Shown here: piece by piece, positions 51,623 through 60,961 of the stretch
Layout: each line of letters begins with the position of its first letter
How positions within the stretch are numbered: the stretch's first letter is position 1
Assembly (NCBI RefSeq): GCF_004025585.1
Contig: NZ_QTZO01000003.1
Coordinates: forward strand, 62,001-126,000
From: Pseudodesulfovibrio sp. S3
GTDB lineage: Bacteria > Desulfobacterota > Desulfovibrionia > Desulfovibrionales > Desulfovibrionaceae
Reading direction: 5' to 3'
DNA length: 64,000 nt
Notes under the pieces: generated by a model
What the model was told of the DNA's origin: nothing
Databases searched by the model: none
What the model saw: the letters and a program-made list of their open reading frames with translations, nothing else
Program-made: the position numbers and the translations under genes

Positions 51623-52992
51623 TATTGTTCCTTTTTTGACGCATTGATGAGCTGCTCGACATCTTCGGGAGTACAGGCTGCCGACTTGCGATCCAGATGG
51701 GCTGTGTCCGGGATGGATTCTTCGTCCAGATTGAACATGCGCCGGGCCAAATCAATGAAACGTTCAGCCGAGCCTTCTTCCTGAGTCCGACGTTTCAAAA
51801 AACAGATAGGCTCATGCAAAGACTTACGGGCAACAGAAAGAACCAACGTTTCAAGTGAGTTGCGAGTAGACTCATCAACCATGCCGATTTTTTTCAAGGT
51901 TTTGTTCAATTCGCGCATGGCCACATCTTCCGCCTTGTCCACCAAATCCACAATGGTGGGCTGAAGGCTCAGGGAATTGAGCCAGTTCCCAAAGGTCTCC
52001 GTCTCCAATTCCACAACAGCGTGGGCCTTGGTGGCCTCTTCCTGCCGCTGGGCCATGTTGTCCTCGACCACCTCCTTGAGGTCATCGATATCGTAGAGAT
52101 AGACGTTGTCGAGGGCATTGACGTCGGGATCGATATCGCGGGGCACCGCGATGTCGATAAAAAACATGGGCTTGTTCTTGCGTTTCTTGAGAACGGTTTT
52201 GACGTCCTTGGCCTTGATCACGGCCACCGGAGAACCGGTGGAACTGATGACGATATCAACTTCATGCAACCGATCGGACAAGTTTTCGATCTGGATGGGT
52301 TCGCCCCCCAGGGTGTCGGCCAATTCCTTGGCGCGGGACAGGGTCCGGTTGGCAATGATGATATCTTCAACACCATTTCTGAGCAGGTGTGTGGCAGCCA
52401 ATTCAGCCATTTCACCGGCTCCGACGAGCATGGCCTTGGTGCCGTGCAGATCTCCGAATATCTTGCGGGCCAGTTCCACAGCGGCATAACTGATAGAGAC
52501 TGCGCTGGAGGCAATGGCCGTTTCCGTGCGGATTCGTTTTGCCACGGAAAAAGACTTGTGAAGCAAGCGGCTTACTATCGTCTTGGCGGTTCCATGTTCA
52601 ACTGCAGAGCGATAGGCATCCTTGAGCTGGCCCAGAATTTGAGGCTCGCCCATGACCATGGAATCCAAGCTGCTGGCAACAGTGAAAAGGTGCTTCACGG
52701 CCTGGATGTTGGTGTATTGGTAAATATTGTCCACCAAAAGTTCGGGGGCACCCTTGCAGACACTGGCCCAATATTCGATTATGGAATCCATGACTTCACG
52801 GTTGGGAGTACGTTTGGCCACGGCAACGATTTCAACCCTATTGCAGGTCGAAAGCGCCATACATTCAAGGACCGGACAGTGGGCCAGTAAGCCCTGTTCG
52901 AAATTATCCACATCGGTCAGGGCGAATTTTTCACGTATGTCCACACCGGCAGTACGGTGGTTGAGGCCTATGAGTATGATCTGTCTATTCAT
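51622..52992 (-). CDS. hemA: glutamyl-tRNA reductase
   Basis: A 456-aa NADPH-dependent enzyme that commits glutamyl-tRNA to tetrapyrrole synthesis. The N-terminal GLNHRTAGVDIREKFAL and the catalytic Cys50 in MALSTCNRVEIV are clear; SYAAVELARKIFG, the Rossmann MLVGAGEMAELAATHLL and a C-terminal dimerisation helix follow. It overlaps ccsA by 4 nt (ATGA). The cluster Met8-CcsA-HemA provides sirohaem and cytochrome c needs of a sulfate reducer. Confidence 0.96.
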   Translation of the reverse strand: MNRQIILIGLNHRTAGVDIREKFALTDVDNFEQGLLAHCPVLECMALSTCNRVEIVAVAKRTPNREVMDSIIEYWASVCKGAPELLVDNIYQYTNIQAVKHLFTVASSLDSMVMGEPQILGQLKDAYRSAVEHGTAKTIVSRLLHKSFSVAKRIRTETAIASSAVSISYAAVELARKIFGDLHGTKAMLVGAGEMAELAATHLLRNGVEDIIIANRTLSRAKELADTLGGEPIQIENLSDRLHEVDIVISSTGSPVAVIKAKDVKTVLKKRKNKPMFFIDIAVPRDIDPDVNALDNVYLYDIDDLKEVVEDNMAQRQEEATKAHAVVELETETFGNWLNSLSLQPTIVDLVDKAEDVAMRELNKTLKKIGMVDESTRNSLETLVLSVARKSLHEPICFLKRRTQEEGSAERFIDLARRMFNLDEESIPDTAHLDRKSAACTPEDVEQLINASKKEQ

Positions 52993-53801
52993 GGCATGGC
53001 CTTGAAGGTAATGCTGTGATGGATAAGTGAGACGCACATCCCGGCAAAAACCCAGATGGCCAGAATGGCGGGTTTGCGGCCGCGCCAACCGAGGACGATA
53101 CGTTGATGGAAAAGAAATGCATAAAGAAACCAGACCGCCAGAGACCCGATCTTCATGATGTCCCAGGCAAATTGTTTATTGGGTGCAATAAGATACCAGA
53201 AAAATGTAGAGAAGAGTCCGAGCGTATACAGGGGAAAGCCAAGGGCAACGGCCCACCGGTTCACCGAATCAAATTTATCTAAAGACGGAATGCCGTGCCC
53301 CATGCTGGTCAAACCGGCCTTGGTCTTGAGTTTTCGATTATAATAAATAAAGGCCAGGCCTGCCCCGAACGCCATCATGAGTACGACCAGAGTCAGGACC
53401 AGCGAGCCGATATGCAGCCCGAAAAAGAGCAGAGTCAACTGCGGAGGCATTATCACCCGGATGCCGCCGATGGCCATGGAAGCCACGAACAGCAGCAAGG
53501 CGAAGGGCAGGGCGGTGATGGCCAGGAATTCAAGCCGCAACCGCCACCACAGAAAGAAGTACAGGGCCAAAACGCACCAGCCGAGGATGTTCAGATAGAA
53601 CGTTCCTCCACTCAATGCGGCCGGGTCGCGGTTGATGATGAAAGCCAGGTCAACGGTGTTGAGAAAAAAGCCGAGGACGGCAAAATAGATGGCAATCCGT
53701 TTCAACCGACCATTGTCCGTGGATATACCAGTCAGGAACAACACCGTACCGAGAGCGTACAGTGCGAGAATGAATATATGGAGCGTATCAAACAAGCCCA
53801 T
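52989..53801 (-). CDS. CcsA/HemX-like cytochrome c assembly protein
   Basis: A 270-aa membrane protein with about eight helices from the CcsA/HemX family. ILGWCVLALYFFLWWRLRLEF, VLMMAFGAGLAFIYYNRKLK, VNRWAVALGFPLYTLGLFSTFFW and the late HQRIVLGWRGRKPAILAIW segment are visible, including His residues that could bind haem. The full CcsA WWD motif is not conserved, so a HemX-like role next to hemA is as likely as true haem export. It overlaps the Met8-like gene by 14 nt. Confidence 0.85.
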   Translation of the reverse strand: MGLFDTLHIFILALYALGTVLFLTGISTDNGRLKRIAIYFAVLGFFLNTVDLAFIINRDPAALSGGTFYLNILGWCVLALYFFLWWRLRLEFLAITALPFALLLFVASMAIGGIRVIMPPQLTLLFFGLHIGSLVLTLVVLMMAFGAGLAFIYYNRKLKTKAGLTSMGHGIPSLDKFDSVNRWAVALGFPLYTLGLFSTFFWYLIAPNKQFAWDIMKIGSLAVWFLYAFLFHQRIVLGWRGRKPAILAIWVFAGMCVSLIHHSITFKAMP

Positions 53802-54465
53802 CTAGCAACTCCGGGATATTGTCGTGCAATGGTTCGGGCAACGATTCTTTAAGTATTTCCATGGACACGTCAAGGTCGCGACTCTTTATTGACGCCAAAA
53901 GTTCGGAATTGGCCAGCCTCCTGAATACGGCGGTATTATCGCATGTCCCCAGGCCGAGTCCGAGCATGAGCGGACGGATGCGACCCATGACTGTGAGTAA
54001 ATGGGCATATTCGTCACCGAAACTCTCCTGCAAATCCTTGCGGATACGCTTTGCCATGGCAGGACTCTGTCCGGCGGTGGAGATGGCAACGGTCAGGTCG
54101 CCGCGTTTGACCGTGGCCGGAACGATGAAGCTGCACTTCTCCGGCTGATCAACAATATTGCACAGAATTCCGCGCTCGGCGCAAAGGTTGCTGATACGCC
54201 AATTGACCTCTTCGGAAGAGGTGCAGGCAATGACCAGAAATACCCCGTCCAGGTCGATATCCAGAAATTCGCGGCATTGGAAGACCACATTGGGCTGCGC
54301 CAGGATGAAATTCATCTCAGGATCGGCCTCACGCGTGTCGATGATGGTCACATGATCCGCCCCGGAATCAAGCAGGGACTGGATCTTCCGCTTGCCGACC
54401 TCGCCTGCGCCGACCACGAGACACCGCTTGTTTTCCAAGTTCACAAAGATGGGATAATATCGCAT
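53788..54465 (-). CDS. precorrin-2 dehydrogenase / sirohydrochlorin ferrochelatase (Met8/SirC type)
   Basis: A 225-aa cytoplasmic protein similar to the N-terminal half of CysG. It starts MRYYPIFVNLENKRCLVVGAG with the NAD motif LVVGAGEVGKRKI, then VIACTSSEEVN, CNIVDQPEKCSFIVPATVKRGDLTVAISTAGQSPAMAKRIR. It would oxidise precorrin-2 and insert iron to give sirohaem, which sulfite reductase needs. ATG 54465 is taken rather than distant upstream starts because this matches the family N-terminus. It is the first gene of this unit. Confidence 0.92.
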   Translation of the reverse strand: MRYYPIFVNLENKRCLVVGAGEVGKRKIQSLLDSGADHVTIIDTREADPEMNFILAQPNVVFQCREFLDIDLDGVFLVIACTSSEEVNWRISNLCAERGILCNIVDQPEKCSFIVPATVKRGDLTVAISTAGQSPAMAKRIRKDLQESFGDEYAHLLTVMGRIRPLMLGLGLGTCDNTAVFRRLANSELLASIKSRDLDVSMEILKESLPEPLHDNIPELLDGLV

Positions 54466-54518
54466 GTGCCTTGATAACCAATGCCACGGAACATGTAAAA
54501 TGGGAAATTGCCCGGTTC

Positions 54519-54548
54519 TTGCAATATTCACCGGTATTACGCTACTAT
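54519..54548 (+). promoter_or_regulatory. possible promoter for the glycosyltransferase pair
   Basis: TTGCAA (54519-54524) and TACTAT (54543-54548) are separated by 18 nt. Transcription would begin only about a dozen bases before ATG 54568. Confidence 0.5.
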
Positions 54549-54567
54549 TTTGACACGCGCACTTATC

Positions 54568-55818
54568 ATGAAAAACTACCTTGTCATACAACTTGCCCGT
54601 TTCGGGGACCTCATCCAGACCAAGCGACTGCTGGCGACCCTTTCCGCCCGCCCGGACACACAGGTGCATCTATGTCTCGACGCTTCCCTGGAGCCTTTGG
54701 CACGCCTTGTTTATCCTGATGTGGTTCTGCACCCGATCATGGCCCATGGCTCAGGGATGAGCGGTCCTGAGTCCGCCATGAAAATACTGGTGGAAAACAG
54801 ACAGGCATTCGCCTTGCTGGCGGCCCGGGACTTTGACACCGTGTACAACCTCAATTTCTCGGGGCTGAACTTTCGGCTCGCTGCCCTGTTCGACCCGGAT
54901 CGAGTTAAGGGGTACGGCTGGAACAACGGCCAGGAGATGATCGGGAAATGGCCGGCCATGGCCATGCGCTGGTCGAATTACCGGCGGCTGGGCATGAATC
55001 TGGTGGATTTCTGGGGCGGCTATTGTTCGGACATGATCTCGCCGGAAAAAGTCAACCCCAAGGCTCGCCCCAAAGGCGACGGCATCGGGGTGGTGCTGGC
55101 CGGACGGGAATCCCGACGTTCTTTGCCTGCGCCGCTTCTGGCAAAAATAATCGGTACCACCGTCAACATGACCAAGGCGGACAGCATTACCCTGCTTGGC
55201 AGTGCGGCCGAAAGACCGGCGGGGCAGACCGTATTGAAGGAAATGCCTGCATCGCTGCAATCCCGAACCAAGAATCTGGCCGGTCAGACCAACTGGCAAC
55301 AGCTTGTCAGTACCGTGGGTTCCCTGGACATGCTGCTGACGCCCGACACAGGCACCATGCATCTTGCCGCCCACCTGGGCACCCCGGTTACCGCTTTTTT
55401 CCTGTCTTCGGCCTGGTGCTTCGAAACCGGCCCCTATGGTGAGGGACACACCGTATTCCAGGCCAGGACAGACTGCCTGCCATGCCTTGAGGTCAGCCCC
55501 TGCAATGAGGGCGTCAAGTGCCTGAACGGATTCAGCGATCCGGCATTCATGCGTTTTCTGGCTACTGGAAAGAGTGAACATGCCCCTGCGGGAATCCTTG
55601 GATTCCACTCCTCCTTTGACGCATTAGGCCAGGTTTACACGCCTTTTGCCGGTGATGATGCGGACGCCGAGCAAAGAACTGCGCTCAGGAATTTCATCAG
55701 GCATCATCTCTGCGGAAGCGAACAAGGGTTTTCAGAGCTTGAACATTTTTTTGCCCAACAACTGTATAGGGACAAGGACTGGATGACCCCTGAAAAGCCC
55801 GGTGATATACATGGATAA
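54568..55818 (+). CDS. glycosyltransferase family 9 protein
   Basis: A 416-aa ADP-heptose:LPS heptosyltransferase-like protein. The N-terminal LVIQLARFGDLIQTKRLLA and the C-terminal nucleotide-binding LLTPDTGTMHLAAHLGTPVTAFFLSSAWCFETGPYG are diagnostic for GT9. A Cys-rich segment CLPCLEVSPCNEGVKC follows, as in some relatives. No other LPS genes are near. ATG 54568 lacks a good ribosome site. The next gene, another glycosyltransferase, overlaps its end by 8 nt. Confidence 0.88.
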   Translation: MKNYLVIQLARFGDLIQTKRLLATLSARPDTQVHLCLDASLEPLARLVYPDVVLHPIMAHGSGMSGPESAMKILVENRQAFALLAARDFDTVYNLNFSGLNFRLAALFDPDRVKGYGWNNGQEMIGKWPAMAMRWSNYRRLGMNLVDFWGGYCSDMISPEKVNPKARPKGDGIGVVLAGRESRRSLPAPLLAKIIGTTVNMTKADSITLLGSAAERPAGQTVLKEMPASLQSRTKNLAGQTNWQQLVSTVGSLDMLLTPDTGTMHLAAHLGTPVTAFFLSSAWCFETGPYGEGHTVFQARTDCLPCLEVSPCNEGVKCLNGFSDPAFMRFLATGKSEHAPAGILGFHSSFDALGQVYTPFAGDDADAEQRTALRNFIRHHLCGSEQGFSELEHFFAQQLYRDKDWMTPEKPGDIHG

Positions 55819-57103
55819 CAATATGAATACATTACGCATTCTTGTGGTGTTGCCGTTTTACGGCGGCTCACTTCCCATAGGGAGATACGTTGCTTCGGCC
55901 CTGAACGAAGACGGGCACTTGGCAGAAGTGTTCGAGGCCCCGGAATTCTACTCGGCCTATGACTCGCTCAACAACCTGAAGGTAACCACGGACCGCTTGG
56001 AATACTTGCGGAATTCCTATCTGAATGTCGTCAGCCAATCAATTCTGGCCAAGGTGGAAACCTTTGAGCCGGATCTGGTCCTGGCCATGGCTCAGGCCCC
56101 GCTCAACCACCAGGCTCTCAAACGGCTTCGCCGTGACGGGGTAGCCACGGCCATGTGGTTCGTGGAGGACTACAATCTCTTTACCTACTGGAAATCCTTT
56201 GCTCCCATGTATGATGTTTTTGCCGTCATCCAAAAAGGAAAAATATTCGAGGATCTTGCAACAATAGGCCAACCAAATGCCCTGTATCTGCCCTTGGCCG
56301 CCCAACCGGATTTTCACAAGCCAATGGACCTGACCCCGGTGGAAAAACGCAAGTTCGGTTCCGAGGTTTCCTTCATGGGAGCAGGGTACCCCAACCGCAG
56401 AGTGGCCTTCCGGGAACTGATCAATCATGATTTCAAGATATGGGGCAATGAATGGGATGGCGACCATGTGCTCCAACCTCTGGTTCAGCTCAAGGGAGCA
56501 CGCGTAACCCCTGAAGAATGCGTAAAAATTTTCAACGCCACCAAAATCAACCTGAATCTGCATTCAAGCATTCAAACCGATGAATTGGTGACGTTGAGCG
56601 ATTTCGTCAACCCGCGTACATTCGAACTGGCTGCCTGCGGAGCCTTCCAGTTGGTGGACAAGCGTACCCTCATGAAAGATGCGTTTACGGAAGAGGAATT
56701 GGCAACCTTTACTTCGATGGAGGAACTTGTCGATAAGATTGACTATTTTGCATCCAGACCCGAAGAGCGGGAACAGATTGCAAAAAAGAGCAGAGAGCGG
56801 GTCCTCAAGGAACATACATATGTCCATCGTATGCGCTCACTTATCGCTTTCACCAGGGAACGCATTGAATCCTGGCCCAGGAAAAGGACTGTCTCTCCTG
56901 TTTTTGCTACCAACTTTCCACCGGAACTTGAAAAGGATATCCGTAATCTCCTTGGAAAACTGAGCCTGCCCAACGATGTCTCCTTTGAAGACCTTGTCTG
57001 GGCAGTCAGACAACAACAGGGCACATTATCGGATTTGGATACGGCCATTCTCTTTTTGGATGAGTGGCAGAAACTCTACAAAAAAAAACACCTGATTCCT
57101 TAA
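55811..57103 (+). CDS. CgeB-like glycosyltransferase (spore-protein-type domain)
   Basis: A 430-aa GT-B-like protein. The N-terminal part starts RILVVLPFYGGSLPIGRYVA; the C-terminal domain has NLNLHSSIQ, DFVNPRTFELAACGAFQLVD and the final helical KIDYFASRPEEREQIAKKSRERVLKEH of the PF13524 type seen in CgeB-family proteins. Coupled to the preceding GT9 gene, it probably glycosylates a shared acceptor such as an LPS or a flagellar protein; the acceptor is not known. ATG 55811 follows the GT9 frame; an alternative start is 55823. Confidence 0.82.
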   Translation: MDNNMNTLRILVVLPFYGGSLPIGRYVASALNEDGHLAEVFEAPEFYSAYDSLNNLKVTTDRLEYLRNSYLNVVSQSILAKVETFEPDLVLAMAQAPLNHQALKRLRRDGVATAMWFVEDYNLFTYWKSFAPMYDVFAVIQKGKIFEDLATIGQPNALYLPLAAQPDFHKPMDLTPVEKRKFGSEVSFMGAGYPNRRVAFRELINHDFKIWGNEWDGDHVLQPLVQLKGARVTPEECVKIFNATKINLNLHSSIQTDELVTLSDFVNPRTFELAACGAFQLVDKRTLMKDAFTEEELATFTSMEELVDKIDYFASRPEEREQIAKKSRERVLKEHTYVHRMRSLIAFTRERIESWPRKRTVSPVFATNFPPELEKDIRNLLGKLSLPNDVSFEDLVWAVRQQQGTLSDLDTAILFLDEWQKLYKKKHLIP

Positions 57104-57121
57104 AGCAACAGTTAAAGAAAA

Positions 57122-57155
57122 GGCCCACTTGAATTTTCAAATGGGTCTTTTCTTT
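57122..57155. terminator. bidirectional terminator after the glycosyltransferases and rarA
   Basis: AAGGCCCACTTGA and TCAAATGGGTCTT form a long stem (G-U containing) with a 3-4 nt loop, with A and T tracts on the two sides. Confidence 0.8.
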
Positions 57156-57162
57156 GATAAAT

Positions 57163-58386
57163 TTACCGTTGGCGTTTGAACTGTTTGATCCAGGACAAGA
57201 GTTTCAGTTCTTCTCCCTGTTCTTTGGGGTGATAGAATTTCCGACCAACCAGTTCGCTCGGCAGGTAGTCCTGATCAGCCCATGATTTGGGAAAATTGTG
57301 CGGATAAAGATAACCGCGTCCATATCCCCATTCACGCTGTAGGGAAGTGGTGGCATTACGCAGATGCAATGGCACCGGCATGGGACCGTTTTCCCGGACC
57401 TCTTTTTGTGCAGTCCTGTAAGCGGCATAGGTGGAATTGCTCTTCGGGGCCAGGGCAAGATAGACGGCCGTTTGCGCCATGGGGATAAAACCCTCAGGCA
57501 TTCCTATGGCTTCCACAGCCTGATGGCAGGCCATGGCATGATTGAGAGCAGAGGAATCGCCCAAGCCGACATCTTCCGAAGCCGATATTATCAGCCTGCG
57601 TGTGACAAAACGGGGATCCTCACCGCTCTCAAGCAGGCAGGCCAGATAATACAAGGCCGCATCAGGGTCGCTGCCGCGAATGGATTTGATCAAAGCAGAC
57701 ACCAGTTCATAATGCGAATCCCCGTCGCGATCGCCGCGCACCAATATTTCCGGCAATGATTCACGCAGGCATTCAGGGCATCGCTTTTCTTTGGGCAATT
57801 CAGCGGAATATTCAAGCAGATTCAACAGGGTACGTGCGTCACCTCCAGCCATGGCCGCCAACATCTTGTGACTGTCCGCTTCCAGTTCAACTCCGAGCTC
57901 CCTGGCCCCACGCATGCTCACGTCTATCAATTCCTCACGACTGAGCTGCCGAAGACGAAGGACGTGCAAGCGAGAGAGCAACTGACGAGTCACACTGAAG
58001 GAAGGGTTCTCCGTGGTGGTGGCGAGCAGGGTGATTTCGCCGCTCTCCAGGATAGGCAGAAAAAAATCCTGCTGCGCCTTGCTGAATCGATGCAGCTCAT
58101 CAAGAATGAGAATATCCTGACCGGGCAGCATCTTGCGCAAGGCGGTCAACCCGGCTTCAGGAGCGCTGACCCGAAGATACTTTTTGCCGGTCAACTGGGC
58201 CAGGAGCATGGCCAGGGTGGATTTGCCACAACCAGGCGGACCGAACAGCAGCAGGCTCGGCATGCGCCGAGACTGTGTAAAGGCCTCTATCCGGTTGCGA
58301 ATATGACCCTGCCCTACGAAATCATCCAGCGTTGTTGGGCGAATTCTATCCGCAAGAGGTTGATTTTCTTCAATTTCAAGCTTCAT
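57163..58386 (-). CDS. rarA: replication-associated recombination protein RarA (MgsA)
   Basis: A 407-aa AAA+ ATPase that acts at stalled forks. It shows PLADRIRPTTLDDFVGQGHI at the start, Walker A LLFGPPGCGKSTLA (about 46-59), Walker B ILILDELHRF, sensor TTTENPSFSV and the C-terminal GYLYPHNFP/YLP segment. ATG 58386 overlaps the rsmE stop as ATGA; a further upstream in-frame start would fall inside rsmE. Confidence 0.95.
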   Translation of the reverse strand: MKLEIEENQPLADRIRPTTLDDFVGQGHIRNRIEAFTQSRRMPSLLLFGPPGCGKSTLAMLLAQLTGKKYLRVSAPEAGLTALRKMLPGQDILILDELHRFSKAQQDFFLPILESGEITLLATTTENPSFSVTRQLLSRLHVLRLRQLSREELIDVSMRGARELGVELEADSHKMLAAMAGGDARTLLNLLEYSAELPKEKRCPECLRESLPEILVRGDRDGDSHYELVSALIKSIRGSDPDAALYYLACLLESGEDPRFVTRRLIISASEDVGLGDSSALNHAMACHQAVEAIGMPEGFIPMAQTAVYLALAPKSNSTYAAYRTAQKEVRENGPMPVPLHLRNATTSLQREWGYGRGYLYPHNFPKSWADQDYLPSELVGRKFYHPKEQGEELKLLSWIKQFKRQR

Positions 58387-59123
58387 TGTATATCCTGAAT
58401 TCCATACATAGCAAGACTGAGACAATACAGTGCAGCGGTTTCCCATCGGAGTATGGAGCTACCGAGAGTCACCGGAATGAATCCGGCTTGAATCAATTTC
58501 TCGGCCTCGCTGGGATCAAAACCGCCTTCAGGGCCGATTACTACAAGAGTTGGGCCTTTGGAAAGCATTGGTGGAGCCAATGGCGTGATTGCCTCTTCAG
58601 CTTCCCAGGCCAAATAGCAGTGGTCGAATCGGTCAGCCATGGCAATCAGGGAATCAATGCCACCAGACACTGTTTCCAACACAGGAATAAACGGGTTGCC
58701 GCATTGCTTCGCCGCTTGAACGCATTTATCAGTCCACGTCTCCTTTATATCCTTTGGAACGTTTCCCTGACTCCTTAGGGCCTGCCACAGGATAACCCCA
58801 AGCCCCTTTAACTCAACTACTTTTTCAAAGAGAAATCCGCGTCTCTTGGACTTGCCCCAACCTATGGCCAGGGTGAGACCCGAAGTCGGAACAGGATGAG
58901 CCTTGAGTTCAAGGGCTTCAAGCCTGGCCTGGTTTTTCGATATTTCGACAACCGAGAAGAGTCCCTCGTGCCCCATGCCGTCAAACAGTCTGACTGTCTG
59001 ATCCTTTTCGGTGCGGAGAACGGTACCCATATGGCGAGCCTCGGCCCCGCTCAGGGAGACGGTATCGCCTGCCTTGCAGGGCCATTCGTTCGGGGACAGG
59101 AAAAATGAGTTCAATCGCGACAT
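58383..59123 (-). CDS. rsmE: 16S rRNA m3U1498 methyltransferase
   Basis: A 246-aa SPOUT-type methyltransferase. An N-terminal PUA-like domain (LSGAEARHMGTVLRTEKDQTVRLFDG) precedes the trefoil-knot domain with GWGKSKRRGFLFEKVVELKGLGV, and VVIGPEGGFDPSEAE plus LGSSILRWETAALYCLS at the C-terminus. This fits RsmE of about 245 aa. It is translationally coupled to rarA. Confidence 0.94.
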   Translation of the reverse strand: MSRLNSFFLSPNEWPCKAGDTVSLSGAEARHMGTVLRTEKDQTVRLFDGMGHEGLFSVVEISKNQARLEALELKAHPVPTSGLTLAIGWGKSKRRGFLFEKVVELKGLGVILWQALRSQGNVPKDIKETWTDKCVQAAKQCGNPFIPVLETVSGGIDSLIAMADRFDHCYLAWEAEEAITPLAPPMLSKGPTLVVIGPEGGFDPSEAEKLIQAGFIPVTLGSSILRWETAALYCLSLAMYGIQDIQ

Positions 59124-59133
59124 AAGTTAACCT

Positions 59134-59168
59134 GAAAAAAAGGGCCGAAGGAGAACCTCCGGCCCTTT
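59134..59168 (-). terminator. intrinsic terminator after lysA
   Basis: On the minus strand AAGGGCCGGAGG and CCTTCGGCCCTT pair around 4 nt with a seven-T tail. It separates lysA from rsmE. Confidence 0.9.
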
Positions 59169-59171
59169 GGA

Positions 59172-60410
59172 CTAGAGTTCGTTGATTATGAGATCGTCGT
59201 ACGTCTCGCGTTTCCTGGCGACAGTGACCTTGTCTCCATCCACGAGCAACTCGCAGGCACGAGGTCGGCTGTTGTAATTGGAGGACATGGTGAAACCATA
59301 GGCTCCGGCGGAGTAGAGCACAAGACGCTCCGTCTGCTTCACCTCGGGCAACTCCCGGTCACGAGCCAGGAAATCCCCTGATTCGCATATGGGACCAACC
59401 ACATCAAAAGTCTTGGGCGCCCGACCTTTCGGCTCCACTTCTTCAATGCGATGGAACGATCCGTAAAGGCTGGGGCGAATCAGGTCATTCATACCAGCGT
59501 CTACAATCAGGAAGTTCTTGCTGGGATTGGACTTGGTATACACCACCTTGGTGACCATGATACCAGCATTCCCGGCAATCACGCGACCAGGCTCCAGAAT
59601 GACTTTGAGGGGCAGCCCTTTGAGTTTCTCGCTCAAGGCCTGTCCGAACTCGGTGGGATGCGGCGGTTCCTCGGCGTCATAAGGGATACCAAGGCCTCCA
59701 CCGAGATCAAGGTATTTGATATTGATGCCGATTTTTATGAGTTCTTCATAAAAAGAGAGTAATATATCAAGAGCTTCCAGAAATGGCGAGATACTGGTCA
59801 GTTGGGAGCCTATGTGGCAATCCATGCCTATAGGTTCCACGTTGGGCATCTCGGCAGCCATCTTGTAAGCTTCCATCGAATGTTCGACATCCAGACCGAA
59901 TTTGTTTTTCTGCATACCCGTCGAAATATAGGGATGGGTCTGCGGGTCCACGTTGGGATTGATGCGAAAGCCGACCTGGGCGATGGTTCCCATTTCCCCG
60001 GCAACGGCATTGATTCTTTCCAGTTCTGCCACGGATTCCACATTGAACATGAGAATGCTGGCTTCCAGGGCTTCACGTATTTCCGAATCGCGTTTGCCAA
60101 CACCGGAGTAAACGATTCTGGAAGGATCCACACCTGCTCGCAGGGCGCGATAAAGTTCTCCTCCAGAGACGATATCCATGCCCGCCCCTTGTTCGGCAAG
60201 CAACTTGAGAACCGACAGATTGGAATTTGCTTTAACCGAAAAACAGGTCAGGTGATCCAGGTCCTTGAAGGCGGAATCAAAGGCTTGATAATGCCGTTTG
60301 AAGGTGGCTGCGGAATAAATATAGAGCGGGGTACCGTATGTTTCGGCCAATTGGGTGACGCTCAGTTCTTCAGCAAACAGTACGCCGTCGCGATGTTCAA
60401 AATGATGCAT
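59172..60410 (-). CDS. lysA: diaminopimelate decarboxylase
   Basis: A 412-aa PLP enzyme (fold type III) that makes L-lysine from meso-diaminopimelate. The PLP Lys is in LTCFSVKANSNLSVLKLL (about 60); CHIGSQL, LDLGGGLGIPY, LEPGRVIAGNAG and the C-terminal GPICESGDFLARDR with AGAYGFTMSSNYNSRPR supply the remaining active-site residues. It stands alone between terminators, with AGGAGA upstream of the ATG; a TATACT box at about 60473 may belong to its promoter. Confidence 0.96.
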   Translation of the reverse strand: MHHFEHRDGVLFAEELSVTQLAETYGTPLYIYSAATFKRHYQAFDSAFKDLDHLTCFSVKANSNLSVLKLLAEQGAGMDIVSGGELYRALRAGVDPSRIVYSGVGKRDSEIREALEASILMFNVESVAELERINAVAGEMGTIAQVGFRINPNVDPQTHPYISTGMQKNKFGLDVEHSMEAYKMAAEMPNVEPIGMDCHIGSQLTSISPFLEALDILLSFYEELIKIGINIKYLDLGGGLGIPYDAEEPPHPTEFGQALSEKLKGLPLKVILEPGRVIAGNAGIMVTKVVYTKSNPSKNFLIVDAGMNDLIRPSLYGSFHRIEEVEPKGRAPKTFDVVGPICESGDFLARDRELPEVKQTERLVLYSAGAYGFTMSSNYNSRPRACELLVDGDKVTVARKRETYDDLIINEL

Positions 60411-60510
60411 GGTGGGTCAATCTCCTAGAAAGTGATATATAGAGACGACTACGCTGTAATGAAAAGTATAATCCAATACTTTTATGATATGGAAATTGCA
60501 TCGGACACAA

Positions 60511-60957
60511 TTACGGCGCAGCCTCATAGACGTCGGTGTATTTGAGGGGCATGGTCGGCAACTCGCTTTTCCCCGACACACGGAATCGATATTCCGTGCC
60601 AGGTTCAAGCCCGCAGATGCTGAGTTTCAAGATATTGCCTTGCATAACGAATCCTTCTTGATCCCGTGTGAAATGTACGGCTTCACGCGGCACGAACGGA
60701 CAACCGGCACACCCTTGGCCTTCGTCGCTGCCCACGGCCTCGTACAGTACACTGGCCCTCCAGAGACGGTGCACAGCGCCTTTGACCGCCACCTGCAACA
60801 TCAGGCAATCATCTTGCCGGACGCCCTCAATCAGGTTGAGCGAAAAGGTATCTTCGCTCTTGTTTGCGGATGGCCACTCCTTGCGACCAAGAGCACAACC
60901 GGACACAACGGCCAAACCGAAAAAGAGCAGGGGGATGATGACTAAACGCTTGCACAC
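60511..60957 (-). CDS. small lipoprotein, function unknown
   Basis: A 148-aa protein with a lipoprotein signal: basic MCKR, hydrophobic core and lipobox VVSGC (Cys21). The mature part is a beta-rich domain with two CxxC-like pairs (CAGCPF) and EPGTEYRFRVSG, reminiscent of a fibronectin-type strand. It follows mutS by 4 nt, so it is co-transcribed with it, and precedes lysA after about 100 nt. No family is recognised. Confidence 0.8.
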   Translation of the reverse strand: MCKRLVIIPLLFFGLAVVSGCALGRKEWPSANKSEDTFSLNLIEGVRQDDCLMLQVAVKGAVHRLWRASVLYEAVGSDEGQGCAGCPFVPREAVHFTRDQEGFVMQGNILKLSICGLEPGTEYRFRVSGKSELPTMPLKYTDVYEAAP

Positions 60958-60961
60958 GGGG

